A DNA stretch of 64,000 nucleotides from Phorcus lineatus (GCA_921293015.1 OV121091.1:33340839-33404838), one strand, 5' to 3'; shown: positions 48,301-61,715, numbered from the stretch's first letter. The notes: generated by a model not told the origin, from the letters alone. Made by a program: numbers and translations.

Positions 48301-51300
48301 AATAACAAAAACAATTTCTATATAGTGTAAAATAACCCAAATGAAGTCATGATATCAAAATGCTTCTTTTGGTAAGTTTTTTTTGGGAAATTTTTCAATT
48401 GTCTTTTGCGGTATATTTAGACAAAATGCCCATTTTCTTGTGGCTGTGAAGAAGGCGGAAAAAGGGAAGGCAGAACCCTTAGTATTGGGGCTGCTCTTGT
48501 TTTTCGATGTCCTGCGAACGCCCATCTAGTGTGATATCAGCATTGTCATCAGTAGAGTAAAGAAGACCAAGACTCCTATCAGTCTTCATTATCTGCAAAG
48601 TCCTTACTATCTCAGGCATAAAGAAAATGTCATGTGACATTTATGGCATTTTGGAATTAAACATTTAGAAATTTGGAAATTAGACAATCTTTTGAAATAA
48701 GTTTTTAAGAAAAGAGCAGTTTGTTGAAATGGATTTCATAGTTTGTCTTGTATCCTAAGGTTGAATTTAATGAACTCTAAATGATTTTTGAATGATGATT
48801 GAATTTAAATGAATTTTCATGACCTCAGTTTATTGTATCATAATCTTATTCTCGTTAATAACAATGACAGTCTTTGCTTTGGAGGGTATGATTTCAAAGT
48901 TTAATGTATTAAATCATGTTTCTTAAATGATGATTGATTATCATATCAATAACCTTTTGACACTCTGTCAATAAATTGGCATTTGAAACAATTTCAAAAG
49001 AAGCAATCTCAAATCCATTTTTTGTTGTAAATGATACTCTATTTTTAAAATGATTATATTATTTCTATTCTTGATTCAAGTATTATAAAAAAACCCAGTT
49101 CTGATGACATTTGATGATGTATCAATGTCTCCCACTAATGTTAATAAACTCAGCCCTTCCCACATATCCTCTCTTACAAGTTGGTATTATTTCTTTGACT
49201 TTTATATAAATTCCTTAGCGTGAAAATTTGCAACATGGAGATTATTTTTTTTATCCATCAAAAATCATCAAGCCTGTTTTTTACTTATTTCTGTAAGGTT
49301 GAATATGCTTAATGCAAAGATGGAGCAAGTCTACTCATGTCTTGTATACAGACACAAATGGGATGCAGTGTTGAAGAAAATATTGCTGGCTACACAACTA
49401 ACAATGGTCCCAACCATTCAAACTGTTGAATGTATTGTTGTCCAACCCTTTTAAGCAACCATCTGACAAGTATCACAAGTCATTATAAAAAGTTTTGATT
49501 TTGGACAATAGATCTTAATAAATGTCATTTTAGAATATTATTTGACGCGGAGTAAAATAACAATTGAAGACCATGGATGTTTCATAAAGGCCCATTAAAA
49601 GTTTTCAATGAAAGTAAAGTCAACATCATTTCCTGATCTATCGTGTGCTTGTCATAACTTGCCGCTTGCTTTCATTCAAATACTTCTTATTTATAAAAAA
49701 AACTTAAGTCCTATTTCCTTTGAAGAAGTTTTTTCATAAAAATGATTGGTAATAGATAGTTAGTATTTATATTCAAATCAGTTTGAATCAATTTCATTAG
49801 GAATTGTAAGTTTTAGCAGAACTTATTTTATGAATATTGAATTTCTTATTATATTTTCCATGGAAAATGTTTCAGCATAAATTTTTATTTCACCAAACAA
49901 ATGCAACCATCACTGCTTCAAGAGAATAAATTAATTGTGAATTCATGGCATAGTCTTCATAACCTTAACTTGTTTTGATGAGAAATAAAAGACAGCGTGG
50001 GAAAATATGAGTTACATAAATCAGAAACTCTTTTTACTCCAAGGTACTATGGACCAGTATCACAAAATGGTTCTAAGTGATTTTGCAATAGTCAGTTTAC
50101 ACAATTGTGTTGCAGTTTTTGTTCCTTGCTATAAAAACTAGACAATGGTGATAAGAAATTTGTGAGAAGGCAAGGCTTAAACCCCTCTCTTCCCACACCT
50201 CTAAAGACCTGTCTACACTCACAAGAACTCATTAGGTTAAAATGAAAAAAGGAAGTGTAAATGATCACATACAATTTCCATACCAATTCATCAAATTCAA
50301 CGTTTCTGGTTTCTATCCAAAGAACATTTTCCTACATTTCCGAAAACCAAATGATATACCTCGCCCACGCTTTACCTCTATCTCCCTACGGTGGCATTTC
50401 CATTATAAAGTGATGCATCTGTCACATGTTCGCACTGTGCAGAGCTCAGAAATTAGATCATCTGATGCCATTGCTTTTGACCCCTTAGATGAGGCAGAAA
50501 TGGACTACTGGGAAATAGAAACAAATTTATATTACTTTGATCTCCACACAATAAAGCCAATTTTATGGTCCTTTCAACACCCCTTCAAAGCTGATTTTCT
50601 TTATGGCATTAATTTTGTGTTCTGATAATAGTGCCAGTGTCCTGCAAATAATTTCTAGAATATAATGTCAAATAAAGTTGATTTTCAGACAGTTTTGTTA
50701 TCTGGCTTATTTGAATGTTCATGCCAAATGATAGAGTTTGTTAACATGGCCAGTGATGTTCTGGAGTCATCTTTAACAATGAGATGCTATATATGCCAAA
50801 TTTCTTCTTGGGAAGACACATAACCATGCCAATTTTAATGACTGTCCTCATATTGTCAAATTTTTCAACATGGGAATGTGCATTGTAACCTTGATGATAT
50901 TCATTAACGTTATGTCCAAATTCATAATGATTGGTAAAAATATCTATGTTCACACTTCCACACCAATAAACACTTAACAGCTTAACTGCATCTTTTTTCT
51001 GTTGACAAGAAACTTACATAACTTTCATTTTGCTTTTTTTTTCAAGAGATGATGACAAAAGTAGATTTGGATTCACAGACAATAGTCGAGACCAATATAT
51101 TTAAGAAATACAGGACTTTCTGGATAACAACATCCCACCTGATGAAGGAGCAAACATATGATTCCACTTCAAAGAATTGATCAATAAGTTTGTTTCTCAT
51201 GTCAGTTTCATGAAATCTGTTATCATTAATCTTTACATCTCACAACAGAAAGGTCAAAAACTAATATGGAATTCAACGGGATCAGGAGATGATGATTGAA

Positions 51301-51530
51301 GCCAGCTGAAAGTTATAATTACACTGTGTACAGATGAAGGTAGCATGCAAGATCAAGTTCAACAGGGGCATATGTCAACTACAGGAAGACAGTTGTCAAT
51401 TTCTGTTTCTCCAGCAAGGGCGCCGTCCTAAATGTAATGTACATGTCAGTCAATTGGCGTAGAAATGCTGAAAGGAAAGCATTGTTTACAAGAAGGCAAA
51501 CAGATTGTGTTCATTGATTCTCCATCTCAA
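48301..51530. other. Non-coding stretch with one unassigned frame
   Basis: AT-rich. Positions 50242-50625 hold a 127-codon plus frame (see findings); otherwise nothing recognised. Confidence 0.4.
50242..50625 (+). CDS. Unrecognised 127-codon reading frame
   Basis: Starts MKKGSVNDHIQFPYQF, rich in Phe, Tyr, His and Pro, with an acidic DPLDEAEMDYWEIET near residue 80-95. Ends TGA at 50623-50625, and an AATAAA lies about 45 bases later (near 50671). No family recognised, no signal peptide or membrane segment. It may be chance, an exon or a decayed element. Confidence 0.2.
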   Translation: MKKGSVNDHIQFPYQFIKFNVSGFYPKNIFLHFRKPNDIPRPRFTSISLRWHFHYKVMHLSHVRTVQSSEIRSSDAIAFDPLDEAEMDYWEIETNLYYFDLHTIKPILWSFQHPFKADFLYGINFVF

Positions 51531-51532
51531 GT

Positions 51533-52110
51533 TACCTCAGCACCTTGTCCAGACTTTCTCAACTCCCTGCTTCCTGATTTCTCTGATTGACAGCTTGTGT
51601 CAATTGCCCTACAGGGTTTCTTGTGGCTAGACTTTTTGCAAAATTGTTTGTTATTACAGTAAGGGTTTTGTATTGTTTCATCTTTTTTGCTCATTCTGGT
51701 TTTACTACGTCTTAGATGGCTGAAAAACTGCCCAATTGACTTTGTACACCAACTCACTCACTCACACTGCTGTTGCTAGACTTTCTGTAAATGTTGAATG
51801 CTGAACTAAAATGATTGGTATTGGGTTTATTTCTTGTGGTAGACAACTGGAATAAATTGCCCTGATGGGTTTCCTTGTTGCTAATTATTAGACTTTATGA
51901 AGGTCTTCATTGTAGTACTGTGATCATGGTTCCGTGTTGATTCTTCTTTTACTGCCCTGTTGTGTTTCCTTCCGATGTTACTAGACTTTGTACAGTTCAA
52001 TATTTCCTTTCTTGCAGTAGACGGCTTCTGTTAATTACCCTCCTTGATTTCCTTGTAACTAGACATTGTGCAACTCTTCGATGCAGAATATAAATCGTTC
52101 TTTATTGTTT
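51533..52110. repeat. Decayed tandem repeat, about 110 bp units
   Basis: Recurring words in order: (c)tagactttntg, agac(a)nctgt.aattgcc, ct..tgggtttccttgttgcta. Seen near 51585, 51840, 51950 and 52020. Heavily diverged. Confidence 0.5.
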
Positions 52111-54224
52111 CTTTGTAATCGCACCCTGTCAATATATCCATTCGTAATCATTTCATTTCCTGATCAGAACTACAAAACTGCTCATCAAATCTTTCTGAAA
52201 TATTGCATGTGTGCTACCAACCTACTGAATTATGCCTTTTGGTATTTTCTAAAAAAGGAATTGACCTGATGGAAACCGTTTCCACCTTGTCAATTAATAT
52301 GGGTTTCGGCCTATCTGTAAATTCTTCGTTTGATGAAGATTTATTAAGTTAATAAGGTTAGTGATTGTGTTACTGTTTAACACTTCTTCAACTTTATACT
52401 AGGCATTAGTGGAAGATAATTATATAATATTACAGAATTTTATGAATTTATTATTGTTGCTGCGTTAGTTGAACTCAGACAGGTAAATTTTGACGACAAC
52501 TCGCCCTCGCTCTTAGATGCGCTACTGAGGTTCCAGCATTTCGTAAAAGTGTGCTTGTAAGCGTCACTGAGTGCCACGCGCCTAAGTGTTTCACTGGGTT
52601 AGAGAAGCAACTTTTTCCTTGCGCTTATATGTGCTTGAAGTATGTAAAGGGTTAAAAAAATAGTCTCTTCTGTGTTTTGGCAGGGAAATTTGATTGGGAG
52701 TTTTGAATTCACATAAAGTATGGGAATGAAGCAAAATTTAAGAAACAAACTGATGAATTTTCAATCTATATTTTATAAATGAATTGTATTTGTTTCATTA
52801 TGATGAAAAAAAAGGATGTTTATGCTGCTGGATTTTTTTAAGGGACTTTAAAGTCTTTTAGAAATAATAGTTGCTAATATACTAACAGTCCTAAGAATTA
52901 TTGTCAGTAGCTGCCAAATATTTCTTATCAATAAACATCAGTAAGCCAGTGTTTCATGTTCCAAAATAACCTAGATTGTAGATTGAAGATTTCTCCAAAC
53001 CAGCAAGATTGACCTTGATGCAAGAATGATTTCTTTCAGCCACTGTAATGGCTGTAAATACCCCTACACTAACTCATTTACCTCTCAATATACGTGTGAT
53101 CTTGACCTTTCCATGGGAGGGACTGGCTTTCACATACTTCTTCGCAAATTTGATTTGGAAATAATTGGACATTGCTTTATTTGCCTGCAGGAAGCCTGGA
53201 GAATTAAGAATCAATAATCCTGACTTTTTTCAGACAAATTTTACATGTGGCTACCAATGCATACAATCCTTAAAGGTGTAATGTTCGATTTTTGTGAAAA
53301 ACCTTTCTTACAAATCAAATTGTTTTATGTTCTGCAGTAGTCTGATTCATTTTGATAATTATTTCCCTTCCTTTGTCAGCTCTGACTTTTTCTCATCAGG
53401 CTAATGAGATCGCCTGGTGTAGTCTTGAAACTTTTCACATTTTCTAATTCTCCACTACTGATGCACCTCGTGTATCATGTATCCCACACCTATGATCTCA
53501 AAGTTTGCTTATCTAGTCCTGTAATTTTATTCTCTAAATTTAAAAATATATATATTTTTTGTTGCTGGATATAACCTCACACAATGCAAATTCAGTGTCT
53601 CTCCAATCTGTAGAATGAGAATGATAATTGATCGTGGCTGAAATCTGTGAAGGTTTAGCGTTGGAAGATTCCTTTCTAGACAATTGTTACTTAGAATTTC
53701 TGATGAAGTGCATGCACAAACCTGTAACTATTTAAGTGGTTGGCTTATATCTTCAACATGTCCAGAGACTTTCATCAAAGGAAGTTTTAACAATCTCTCA
53801 GAATGAGCTCAGCATTTATCATGCAGTGTCCGTTAAACCTTTAATGATTACATGAGTTGTACGTTACTGGGGGAATGGCCAAGAACTAATTATGGGCCCT
53901 ATTTTCCTCACCAAACATTGACATTGGCTCCATGAAACACAGAATTGCCAATGTGATTGACTTCATACATTGCAACTTACACCAAATCCGTGCTCTAGAA
54001 AAGTTTCCTCAAATCTGGAATTCGTCATTAGATGTTTTAAAAATCCAGGATTAAGGTTTGCAGAAGTTTTTCTTCAAAGTTACCTCTTTCAAAAATAGCA
54101 ATTGATTTATTCGAGATAATTCATTGCACGGAAACCCATCCATGTTGAAATGAAGCATTGATTTTCCTCCCTTTACGATTGCCTGGTTCGTGTGCAGAGT
54201 CTGACAAGGTGAACTTCAGTGTGA
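52111..54224. other. Non-coding stretch, nothing named
   Basis: A less AT-rich patch at 52495-52640 (gcgctactgaggttccagca and similar) resembles no feature I can name. The remainder is AT-rich. Confidence 0.4.
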
Positions 54225-54920
54225 CCAGTGCTTTAGGACTACAGATAGTCTCTCAGGACAATGCCTGTAGGATTTGATCTCTAGCCTGTTGAAAGGTCTT
54301 TTACCTTACATCACTCCTAACATGAAGTTGGAGTTATGGGAATGCTTTCTCTTGCTGAATAAGAATGGCCCTTTAAAACTACATATAAGTCGGTTATTAC
54401 ATTGCCAGTAGAATTTTATTTTAAGCTTGTTGAAAGGTCTTTTACCTTACATAACTCCTAACATGAAGTTGGAGTTATGGGAATGCTTTCTCTTGCTGAA
54501 TAAGAATGCTACTATCCCTTTAGGATTACAAATAAGTCGGTTATTTCACACCTGTAGACATTTATTTCTAGCCTCTTGCAATGCCTTTACCTTTTGTCTC
54601 TCCCATCAAGAAGTTGGAGTTAAGGGAATGATTTGTACGTTTCTTTTGCTGAATTAGGTTGTTAAAAGTAGTTTAAGTCTGTCAATTGTAGGATCTGATC
54701 CCTTAATCCGTTGAAAGGTCTCCTAATTGTTTTCACACCCACCACGCAGAGAAACGAGTTGCTAGATTGACGGCAATTGTCTCTTGTTGAACTATGGTGC
54801 TACCACTGTTTTGATGTCATAGATAAATATAGCTACAATGCTTGTAGGAACTGATCTGTTTCCTGTTGAAATGTCTCGAAAGTCTCAATGTCACCCACAT
54901 GAAGAAGGGGTCAAGGACTG
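54225..54920. repeat. Tandem repeat, about 140 bp units, four to five copies
   Basis: Two well-kept copies (from about 54285 and 54427) share tgttgaaaggtcttttacct, cctaacatgaagttggagtt and gggaatgctttctcttgctg. Diverged copies surround them at about 54229, 54565 and 54705. A 76-codon plus frame at 54427-54657 is a by-product. Confidence 0.85.
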
Positions 54921-56290
54921 GGTTGCAATCATCTCCAGGTGAAGTAGATTGATACCAGCAATTTTATGGCAAAAAGATATTTATAAATCATTGCTTGTAA
55001 GACTTGGGATCGTTGCACAAGGCAACTTCACACTAAGGTTTACCTTAGTGCCATTAACCTTAGTGCCAATCTTCAATATTGGACCCTTCATTCAACAGGA
55101 CACTGCTATCTAGTTAGTCAAATGGTCTCATTAGTGTTGTTTGTATTTATTTTGTAATCTGAGGGATGATAGTGAAGTTTGGGTTTGAATTCTGCCTTGT
55201 TCTTTTTTATATTGTGAATGATAATCATTTGTATTGCACACTCCTTTGTTCCTAATCTAAGTTTTATTCCCAATTACAGTCCACTGGAATTAAGGATCCT
55301 TACCTTAACTTTTAAAATTGATCTTTTCATCAATCTTCATTGAAAAGACACCGAGTGTTGAGGCAAAAATTATGCTTAATAAAAAGCCATTTTCATCAAT
55401 GTTACACTGTTGGCCCCTTTTCTCCCTAAGAGACTTAACAAAGTCTTGTCATCAAGGTCACCAACCAATGGCTGCAAATGCAAAAGGTCCCCAACAGAAC
55501 ATAAATAGCATCATAAAGGGAAAGCATTTAGGTGGCTATTGAGAGACTTACATTTTCCTTGGCACGCAGACGAGATAATATTCTGGTTAATTGACTTCAT
55601 TTTCAGTTTATGTCCTTGATATTTTGCAGTTTATTGGATTTGAAAAAATTACAATACTTTTGTCTGACACATTGTTCAAGAAAAGTTGTTGTTTTAAATA
55701 AATGAACATAGAATAATTTTCATCTTTTTTGTTTTAATTTTCCTCCCTCATGGTAGATCATTTAATTGTTTGAATTCATTGGAAAAATCAAATATGAAAT
55801 AAAAATATTGGCTATTGTTCAGAAGAATGAATAAGATCAAATCGTGAGGAACCATTCTGCATTTGACAATATTTGCAAATAGCTTTAGTGTTGCAAAATC
55901 AACTTACAATATACGGAATATTATATCTCATGTCAAACTGACCTCTCCATGAAAAAGGAGCCTATGGTTATCCTCTGCCTGTGAAATTCAATATCTGTTT
56001 CCTTATTGATAGGAGAGTTTTACCAAGAAGAACTAGGAAAATTTTAGATATCTTTTATTTGTTATTGTTTAATTGCTATTTTTTATTTCCTGAATTATCT
56101 CACAGTTGTCAATGCCATGTATCTGGTTCTGCAACAAAACAAATTCTAGCACTTTGTCCATAAGGACGTTTGGTTTGGCTGCTTAGAAGAGCCTGTTGCC
56201 AAAGTAACAACGTAACACCATAAGGAAATTTATCTATTGTTGTATGAAGTCTAACTCTTAAACTATAAACTCAGTTTAGTAATAATATGT
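54921..56290. other. Non-coding stretch, nothing named
   Basis: AT-rich; frames of 74 and 60 codons at 55318 and 55981 have no recognisable domain. Confidence 0.4.
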
Positions 56291-56294
56291 TATT

Positions 56295-59290
56295 TTCACT
56301 CTACTCAGTATCCATAGAACTTGTCGTCCATCTTCTCGGGGAAAATAATATGTTATTATAGAACTTGTCATCCATCTACTTGATGAAAATAACATGTTCA
56401 GTAACTATAGCACTTGTTGTTCCTCTACATGGTGAAAATAACATGTGCAGTAACTATAGCACTTGTTCCTCTACTTGGTGAAAGTAACATGTTCAGTAAC
56501 TATAGCACTTGTTGTTCCTCTACTTGGTGAAAGTAACATGTTCAGTAACTATAGCACTTGTTGTTCCTCTACTTGGTGAAAGTAACATGTTCAGTAACTA
56601 TAGCACTTGTTGTTCCTCTACATGGTGAAAATAACGTGTTCAGTAACTATAGCACTTGTTGTTCCTCTACTTGGTGAAAATACCATGTTCAATAACTGTA
56701 GCACTTGTTGTTCCTCTACTTGGTGAAAATAACGTGTTCAGTAACTATAGAACTTGTTGTTCCTCTACTTGAAGAAAATTACATGTTCAGTAACTATAGC
56801 ACTTGTTCCTCTACTTGGTGAAAATAACATGTTCAGTAACTATAGAACTTGTTGTTCCTCTTCTTGGTGAAAGTAACATGTTCAGTAACTATAGCACTTG
56901 TTGTTCCTCTACATGGTGAAAATAACGTGTTCAGTAACTATAGCACTTGTTGTTCCTCTACTTGGTGAAAATAACGTGTTCAGTAACTATAGCACTTGTT
57001 GTTCCTCTACTTGGTGAAAATAACATGTTCAGTAACTATAGCACTTGTTGTTCCTCTACTTGGTGAAAGTAATGTGTTCAGTAACTATAGCACTTGTTGT
57101 TCCTCTACTTGGTGAAAACAACATGTTCAGTAACTGTAGAACTTATTGTTCCTCTACTTGGTGAAAATAACATGTTCAGTAACTATAGAACTTGTTGTTC
57201 CTCTACATGGTGAAAGTAACATGTTCAGTAACTGTAGCACTTGTTGTTCCTCTACTTGGTGAAAGTAACATGTTCAGTAACTGTAGTACTTGTTGTTCCT
57301 CTACTTGGTGAAAGTAACGTGTTCAATAACTATAGCACTTGTTGTTCCTCTACTTGGTGAAAATAACATGTTCAGTAACTATAGAACTTGTTGTTCCTCT
57401 ACTTGGTGAAAGTAACATGTTCAGTAACTGTAGAACTTGTTGTTCCTCTACTTGGTGAAAATAACATGTTCAGTAACTATAGCACTTGTTGTTCCTCTAC
57501 TTGGTGAAAATAACGTGTTCAGTAACTGTAGCACTTGTTGTTCCTCTACTTGGTGAAAGTAACGTGTTCAATAACTATAGCACTTGTTGTTCCTCTACTT
57601 GGTGAAAATAACATGTTCAGTAACTATAGAAGTTGTTGTTCCTCTACTTGGTGAAAGTAACATGTTCAGTAACTATAGCACTTGTTGTTCCTCTACTTGG
57701 TGAAAATAACATGTTCAGTAACTATAGAAGTTGTTGTTCCTCTACTTGGTGAAATAACGTGTTCAGTAACTATAGCACTTGTTGTTCCTCTACTTGGTGA
57801 AAATAACATGTTCAGTAACTATAGAACTTGTTGTTCCTCTACTTGGTGAAAATAACATGTTCAGTAACTGTAGCACTTGTTGTTCCTCTACTTGGTGAAA
57901 ATAACATGTTCAGTAACTGTAGCACTTGTTGTTCCTCTACTTGGTGAAAGTAACATGTTCAGTAACTGTAGCACTTGTTGTTCCTCTACTTGGTGAAAAT
58001 AACGTGTTCAGTAACTATAGAACTTGTTGTTCCTCTACATGGTGAAAATAACATGTTCAGTAACTATAGCACTTGTTGTTCCTCTACTTGGTGAAAATAC
58101 CATGTTCAATAACTGTAGCACTTGTTGTTCCTCTTCTTGGTGAAAATAACATGTTCAGTAACTATAGCACTTGTTGTTCCTCTACTTGGTGAAAATATCA
58201 TTTTCAGTAACTGTAGAACTTGTTGTTCCTCTACTTGGTGAAAATAACATGTTCAGTAACTATAGCACTTGTTGTTCCTCTACTTGGTGAAAATACCATG
58301 TTCAATAACTGTAGCACTTGTTGTTCCTCTACTTGGTGAAAATAACGTGTTCAGTAACTATAGAACTTGTTGTTCCTCTACTTGAAGAAAATTACATGTT
58401 CAGTAACTATAGCACTTGTTCCTCTACTTGGTGAAAATAACATGTTCAATAACTGTAGCACTTGTTGTTCCTCTACTTGGTGAAAATAACGTGTTCAGTA
58501 ACTATAGAACTTGTTGTTCCTCTACTTGAAGAAAATTACATGTTCAGTAACTATAGCACTTGTTCCTCTACTTGGTGAAAATACCATGTTCAGTAACTGT
58601 AGAACTTGTTGTTCCTCTACTTGGTGAAAATACCATGTTCAGTAACTGTAGCACTTGTTGTTCCTCTACTTGGTGAAAATACCATGTTCAGTAACTATAG
58701 CACTTGTTGTTCCTCTACTTGGTGAAAATACCATGTTCAGTAACTATAGCACTTGTTGTTCCTCTACTTGGTGAAAATACCATGTTCAGTAACTATAGCA
58801 CTTGTTGTTCCTCTACTTGGTGAAAATACCATGTTCAGTAACTGTAGAACTTGTTGTTCCTCTACTTGGTGAAAATACCATGTTCAGTAACTGTAGAACT
58901 TGTTGTTCCTCTACTTGGTGAAAATAACGTGTTCAGTAACTATAGCACTTGTTGTTCCTCTACTTGGTGAAAATAACATGTTCAGTAACTATAGAACTTG
59001 TTGTTCCTCTACTTGGTGAAAATACCATGTTCAATAACTATAGCACTTGTTGTTCCTCTACTTGGTGAAAATAACATGTTCAGTAACTATAGAACTTGTT
59101 GTTCCTCTACTTGGTGAAAATACCATGTTCAGTAACTGTAGCACTTGTTGTTCCTCTACTTGGTGAAAATACCATGTTAGTTTAACTTTACTCAGTATCT
59201 ATAAAACTTGTTGTTCCTCTACTTGGTGAAAGTACCTTGTTATTTTCATTCTACCTCGTATCCATAAAACTTGTTGTCCATCTACTCAAT
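56295..59290. repeat. Satellite-like array of a 49-bp unit, about 60 copies
   Basis: Unit: taactatagcacttgttgtt plus cctctacttggtgaaaataa plus catgttcag. Copies differ at a few fixed positions: tatag/tgtag, agcac/agaac, aacatg/aacgtg/accatg, ttcag/ttcaa and a 3-base gtt deletion. Edge units (56295-56400, 59170-59290) are more diverged. Since 49 is not a multiple of three, no long frame stays open. Confidence 0.97.
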
Positions 59291-59622
59291 GAAAGTGATA
59301 TATTTTCATTATTGTCAAATGATGGCGAATTTATTTCATAATGGAATGTATGCAGTGTGTCACTGCATGGCTGTCGTATAATAATGTACTGTTTGCAGAT
59401 AAAAGTACAGCAGTATTTCAAATGTCTAGGTTTTTTGCTTATGCATATTGAGCATCTTAGAATATTAATGCATGATGTAATGTTCTAGATTTCCATTACT
59501 TATCCACGAACATCAAAGCAATTTCTCTAGAGACTAAGGGATTATATGCCCAATAAAAAGGGAAATATAATGACTAATAACACGTCTGTCTGTTCATTTG
59601 AAAATGTATAATATGTTTCCAG
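59291..59622. other. Short non-coding stretch right of the satellite
   Basis: AT-rich, no element recognised; ends at a good splice acceptor. Confidence 0.4.
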
Positions 59623-59771
59623 AAACCACTCACAAGGGCTTCCATGATCAAGAGTGGTGGATATTACCATTATACACCAATGGATATTAATGTGATATGA
59701 AGAACATCTGAAACAAAATGGCTGACGATCACCACCACCAATTTAGACACAGTGACACTGCCTCTGAGTCG
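59623..59771 (+). CDS. Candidate first coding exon of a plus-strand gene
   Basis: The acceptor atatgtttccag ends at 59622. ATG at 59718-59720 is in good context (caaaATGG) with an in-frame TGA at 59709-59711. It reads MADDHHHQFRHSDTASES and stops at a consensus donor, GTAAGTATG (59772), in phase 0. The protein is not recognised. The upstream exon would be non-coding, and the continuation was not found before the right edge. Seen: start, stop upstream and donor. Inferred: that it is transcribed. Confidence 0.4.
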
Positions 59772-60483
59772 GTAAGTATGACAGGTACTTATAGATGATG
59801 TACTGGATCTCAATCTCCCTGTAGATCATGCTATAGCACGCTGTGCCGTAAATATTATGGAGAACCCACTTTCGGATGATACATTGGCGGATCCAGGTGT
59901 TTTGAAAAGGTCCACAGGATCAACCCTAGGGGGTCATCCATTTTACAGTTTTTCTTTTGATAAAATACAAAAGAGGGGAGGGGGTGGAGGAGTTGAACCC
60001 TCCAAACAGTCAAAAACTTAAACAATACTTTCGCATCTGACATAATTAATTTTCATTTAAAGTTTCTGTTTCCTTTTTTCATTTTAGCTGGAAAGGATAA
60101 CTTTAAATCCTCTTATGCGAATAAGTATTGCGTTAGTCGTCGACAAGAAACTTTATTGTTAGAAGGTTTAAATCAGTCAATTTTCATAATCAATTTCAAA
60201 ATATTAATGTTCTGATAGAATTTAAGGCTTTATATACAATGGCTGCTTTCTTTTGTTGATATACTTGAGAAATAAGTCATATCATTTCATGGTTATGCCT
60301 TTAAGAGTTGCTTAATTACAATTTACTCCCTGTCTACAAATAAAACATCAATTATGATTCTAAAAAGATCTCCCCTTTAGTTAAGTTTCTGTTCTAATCA
60401 CATATTGAAAGCATATTTGAATTCACTTGAACAAGGAGACATTGCTGTTATAAATGATTAAAAAACTTGGTTAACGTACCATG

Positions 60484-60977
60484 TAGTGGTGGAACAATTC
60501 ATCGATAGTATCGATGTTTGAATCGTCTACTATGCAATACGAGTGCATCGATACAAAACATGTTTAGACGATATATCAGGATATTTATATCGTGAGGGTC
60601 GACAATACATCGATGTATCGTCATAAGAGACAATATGTCCCGATACTGTTAACATAATTTGTTTCAAAGCTTAAAAGGTTTTTCTGCTTTTTCAGAGATA
60701 ATAGAGATTAGAACAGATACAGAAAGAGAAATTATATGATATTTCTGATATTTAATGTGTAATTTCACAGTCACTCTAATTTTGTGATTTCCCTTCATGT
60801 AATATCTTTGACAATTTGGTATCTAAGGATTAACATTACTGTTCTATGTCCTATCTATAGTTTTTCATAAACTGTAGAGAATCGGGATACGTATTGTATC
60901 GCAACCACTGTATCATAATGATAATCGTCTCGCAGGTTCCTGGGCAATAATTCCGTGATATATCGTCTCGCCTAATA
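60484..60977 (+). mobile_element. Dispersed element B, copy 3
   Basis: Begins agtggtggaacaattcatcg, contains gtatcgatgtttgaatcgtc and tacatcgatgtatcgtc, ends tatatcgtctcgcctaat. Best kept of the three copies. Small frames near 60851-61095 are shadows. Confidence 0.75.
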
Positions 60978-61576
60978 AAACTAGAATCAGGATATATCGT
61001 CTCCCCACTAAGGCCAGAATACACAGGTCTAATACCATGTATAAGATATATGCTGTACACTGAGATGCCGTAGTGGATGTATACATTGTGATCATGAAAT
61101 GTTCATTTTATTAGAAATACTTACCATTTAGAACAATTGAACAGAGTCATATTTGCGATCGCACTGTCTAAGATAGTTTAAATCTGACTTGTCATTAAAA
61201 TCAAAGAAGTTACGACAAATGGTTTGATCAAATGGCATTTTAGACAGTGGTTAAAGAGAATGAATTTATGTGAATTTGATAAAACTAATTTAACAGTAAA
61301 ATCTGTGCAGAAAATTTCTCAATGGTATTATCATTCATGCAACATTGATATAAGATAGTAATTACAACATTTTGAGAAGGTGATCTCTTTGCCTGGAGAA
61401 ACTTTCAAATATATTGCTCTCAAAGCCTTCTTAAAGGTTGTTTTTTATTGTTAACTGTTTATTCTCTGACTATAAATGTTTTTTCTTTGATCTCTGTTCA
61501 TTGAAATATGTAATATGATGTAGTTTTGTCTCCTTAATAATGTTTGATTGTCGTTATTTTGATTGCTTAGTATATA

Positions 61577-61715
61577 TAATGAAGTACACGATTTTATTGA
61601 TATTCAACTTCTTTATCAACATGAGCATATATGTTAATAAAGAAGTTGAATATCCATAAAAATCGTGAACTTCATTACTTCTACCACTTCAAGAATGCCA
61701 CTCAAAGAGTGCTCA
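61577..61715. mobile_element. Fold-back element D, copy 2 (inverted)
   Basis: 46-base arms, 61577-61623 and 61631-61677 (taatgaagtacacgatttta against its complement), with a loop of a few bases. The right flank agaatgccactcaaa is the reverse complement of the left flank of copy 1. The GGTAT/ATACC loop of copy 1 is absent here. Confidence 0.75.

Noticed and set aside
56295-59290. CRISPR-like array
   Set aside because: The 49-bp units are contiguous without unique spacers, in a eukaryotic genome; this is a satellite-like tandem repeat.
60097-60175. Second exon of the candidate plus-strand gene after ttttcattttag
   Set aside because: The frame following the candidate exon (phase 0) reaches TAG without a usable donor.
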